A stretch of DNA of 64,000 nt, from NCBI GenBank assembly GCA_963793415.1, contig CAWCAC010000002.1, positions 1,488,001-1,552,000 of the forward strand. The letters are read 5' to 3'. The notes under the pieces were generated by a model, which was given only the letters and a program-made list of their open reading frames with translations, was not told where the DNA came from and made no database searches. This DNA comes from CAXMST01 sp963793415. Its GTDB lineage: Bacteria > Actinomycetota > Thermoleophilia > Solirubrobacterales > 70-9. The translations under genes and the position numbers were made by a program. Positions 63,583-64,000 of this stretch are shown here, piece after piece. Positions within the stretch are counted from its first letter, which is position 1. Each line of letters starts with the position of its first letter.

Positions 63583-64000
63583 GCGCGCACGAGACAGACC
63601 ACGGCGGCTGCAGCGATCGCCACGACGACCTTGCGGCCTACGCGCTCGGCGCCCTGCTGCCCGGCGAGGCGGCGGCGCTCGAGCAGCACCTCGCCGGCTG
63701 CGATGCGTGCCGCGAACGCCTGCAGTGGCTCCGGCCCGCGGTCGACCTCGTGCCCGCGTCGGTGCCGCAGATCGAGCCGCCGCCCGGGCTCAAGCGGGAC
63801 CTGATCGCGACCGTCCGGGCCGAGGCCGGGGAGGAGAGCCCAGTGTCGGCGCCCGTGGCGTTGCCGGCGGCGCCCCGTGCTGAGCAAGGCTTCGGGGCGA
63901 GGATGCGGCGCCGTTTCTTCGGCGATGGATCGCTGCGTCCCGCGCTCGCCGGGTTCGCGGTCCTCTGCCTGATCGTCGCCGGCGTGGTCGGCTACGAGCT
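63579..64000 (+). CDS. Zinc-finger anti-sigma factor (partial, runs off the window)
   Basis: The frame is open to the end of the window (at least 140 residues). It starts at ATG 63579, overlapping the sigma stop. The ZAS motif is seen as HLAGCDACRERL (His-x3-Cys-x2-Cys, residues about 42-53), preceded by DLAAYALGALLPGEAAALEQ, typical of RskA/ZAS anti-sigma factors. A transmembrane helix begins at about residue 123 (PALAGFAVLCLIVAGVVGY), after which the extracellular part is cut off. It should hold the upstream sigma factor inactive at the membrane until a signal arrives. Confidence 0.9.
   Translation, partial: MSAHETDHGGCSDRHDDLAAYALGALLPGEAAALEQHLAGCDACRERLQWLRPAVDLVPASVPQIEPPPGLKRDLIATVRAEAGEESPVSAPVALPAAPRAEQGFGARMRRRFFGDGSLRPALAGFAVLCLIVAGVVGYE

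Overview
The window is 64 kb of very GC-rich DNA, gene-dense and strongly G/C-biased at third codon positions. It carries no insertion sequences, no CRISPR array and no obvious phage genes. The gene content (CarD, DUF3159, DUF4383, PadR and TetR regulators, AceE-type pyruvate dehydrogenase, many acyl-CoA enzymes, Tat lipoproteins) points to an actinobacterium. A Bacillus-type SigH, a D/N-rich secreted lytic transglycosylase and the synteny described below make a deep-branching class such as Thermoleophilia (Solirubrobacterales-like) the best guess. That placement is inference.

Layout. 1-7.2 kb: end of an FAD oxidoreductase, two TetR regulators, a complete spermidine/putrescine-type ABC transporter (Tat-lipoprotein binding protein, two permeases, ATPase) and an amine oxidase, which look like one polyamine uptake and oxidation unit. 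7.2-12.8 kb: fatty-acid beta-oxidation (acyl-CoA dehydrogenase with a TetR-type operator, a reversed-order hydroxyacyl-CoA dehydrogenase/enoyl-CoA hydratase fusion), PadR and SRPBCC genes, and a sirtuin. 12.8-16.1 kb (minus strand): a secreted lytic transglycosylase/M23 peptidase split by a one-base frameshift, and an unknown gene. 16.4-21.6 kb: coiled-coil proteins, a nucleoside phosphorylase, an epimerase/acyltransferase pair and a MerR-HTH/adenylate cyclase fusion.

21.6-56.7 kb is a housekeeping backbone: tilS-hpt-ftsH, folP-folB-folK, coaX-dus, greA, lysS, clpC, radA-disA, carD, ispD, ispF, cysS-rlmB, sigH. It follows almost gene for gene the order of the Bacillus subtilis tilS-to-sigH region, interrupted by a pyruvate dehydrogenase operon (E1, E2, E3), fatty-acyl genes and a few lineage genes. 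56.8-64 kb: a secreted M14 carboxypeptidase, tRNA-Thr(UGU), a PlsC-GpsA fusion, and two ECF sigma-factor units with partners, the last running off the window.

The most unusual signals are at the nucleic-acid level. At least 17 genes have a TANNNT -10 hexamer 6-9 nt before the start codon and no Shine-Dalgarno, indicating widespread leaderless transcription. Non-standard start codons (ATT for carD, CTG for ispD, probably CTG for the gene at 12.8-13.7 kb) are needed to explain some genes. A 46-bp palindromic element lies in frame in the linkers of both E2 and E3, and a related CCCTATAGGG-centred nested palindrome lies in the 51.9-kb intergenic region. A perfect 13-bp hairpin buries the Shine-Dalgarno between E1 and E2. 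Three long non-coding gaps (8.6-9.1, 30.6-31.2 and 51.7-52.2 kb) share a repeated motif.
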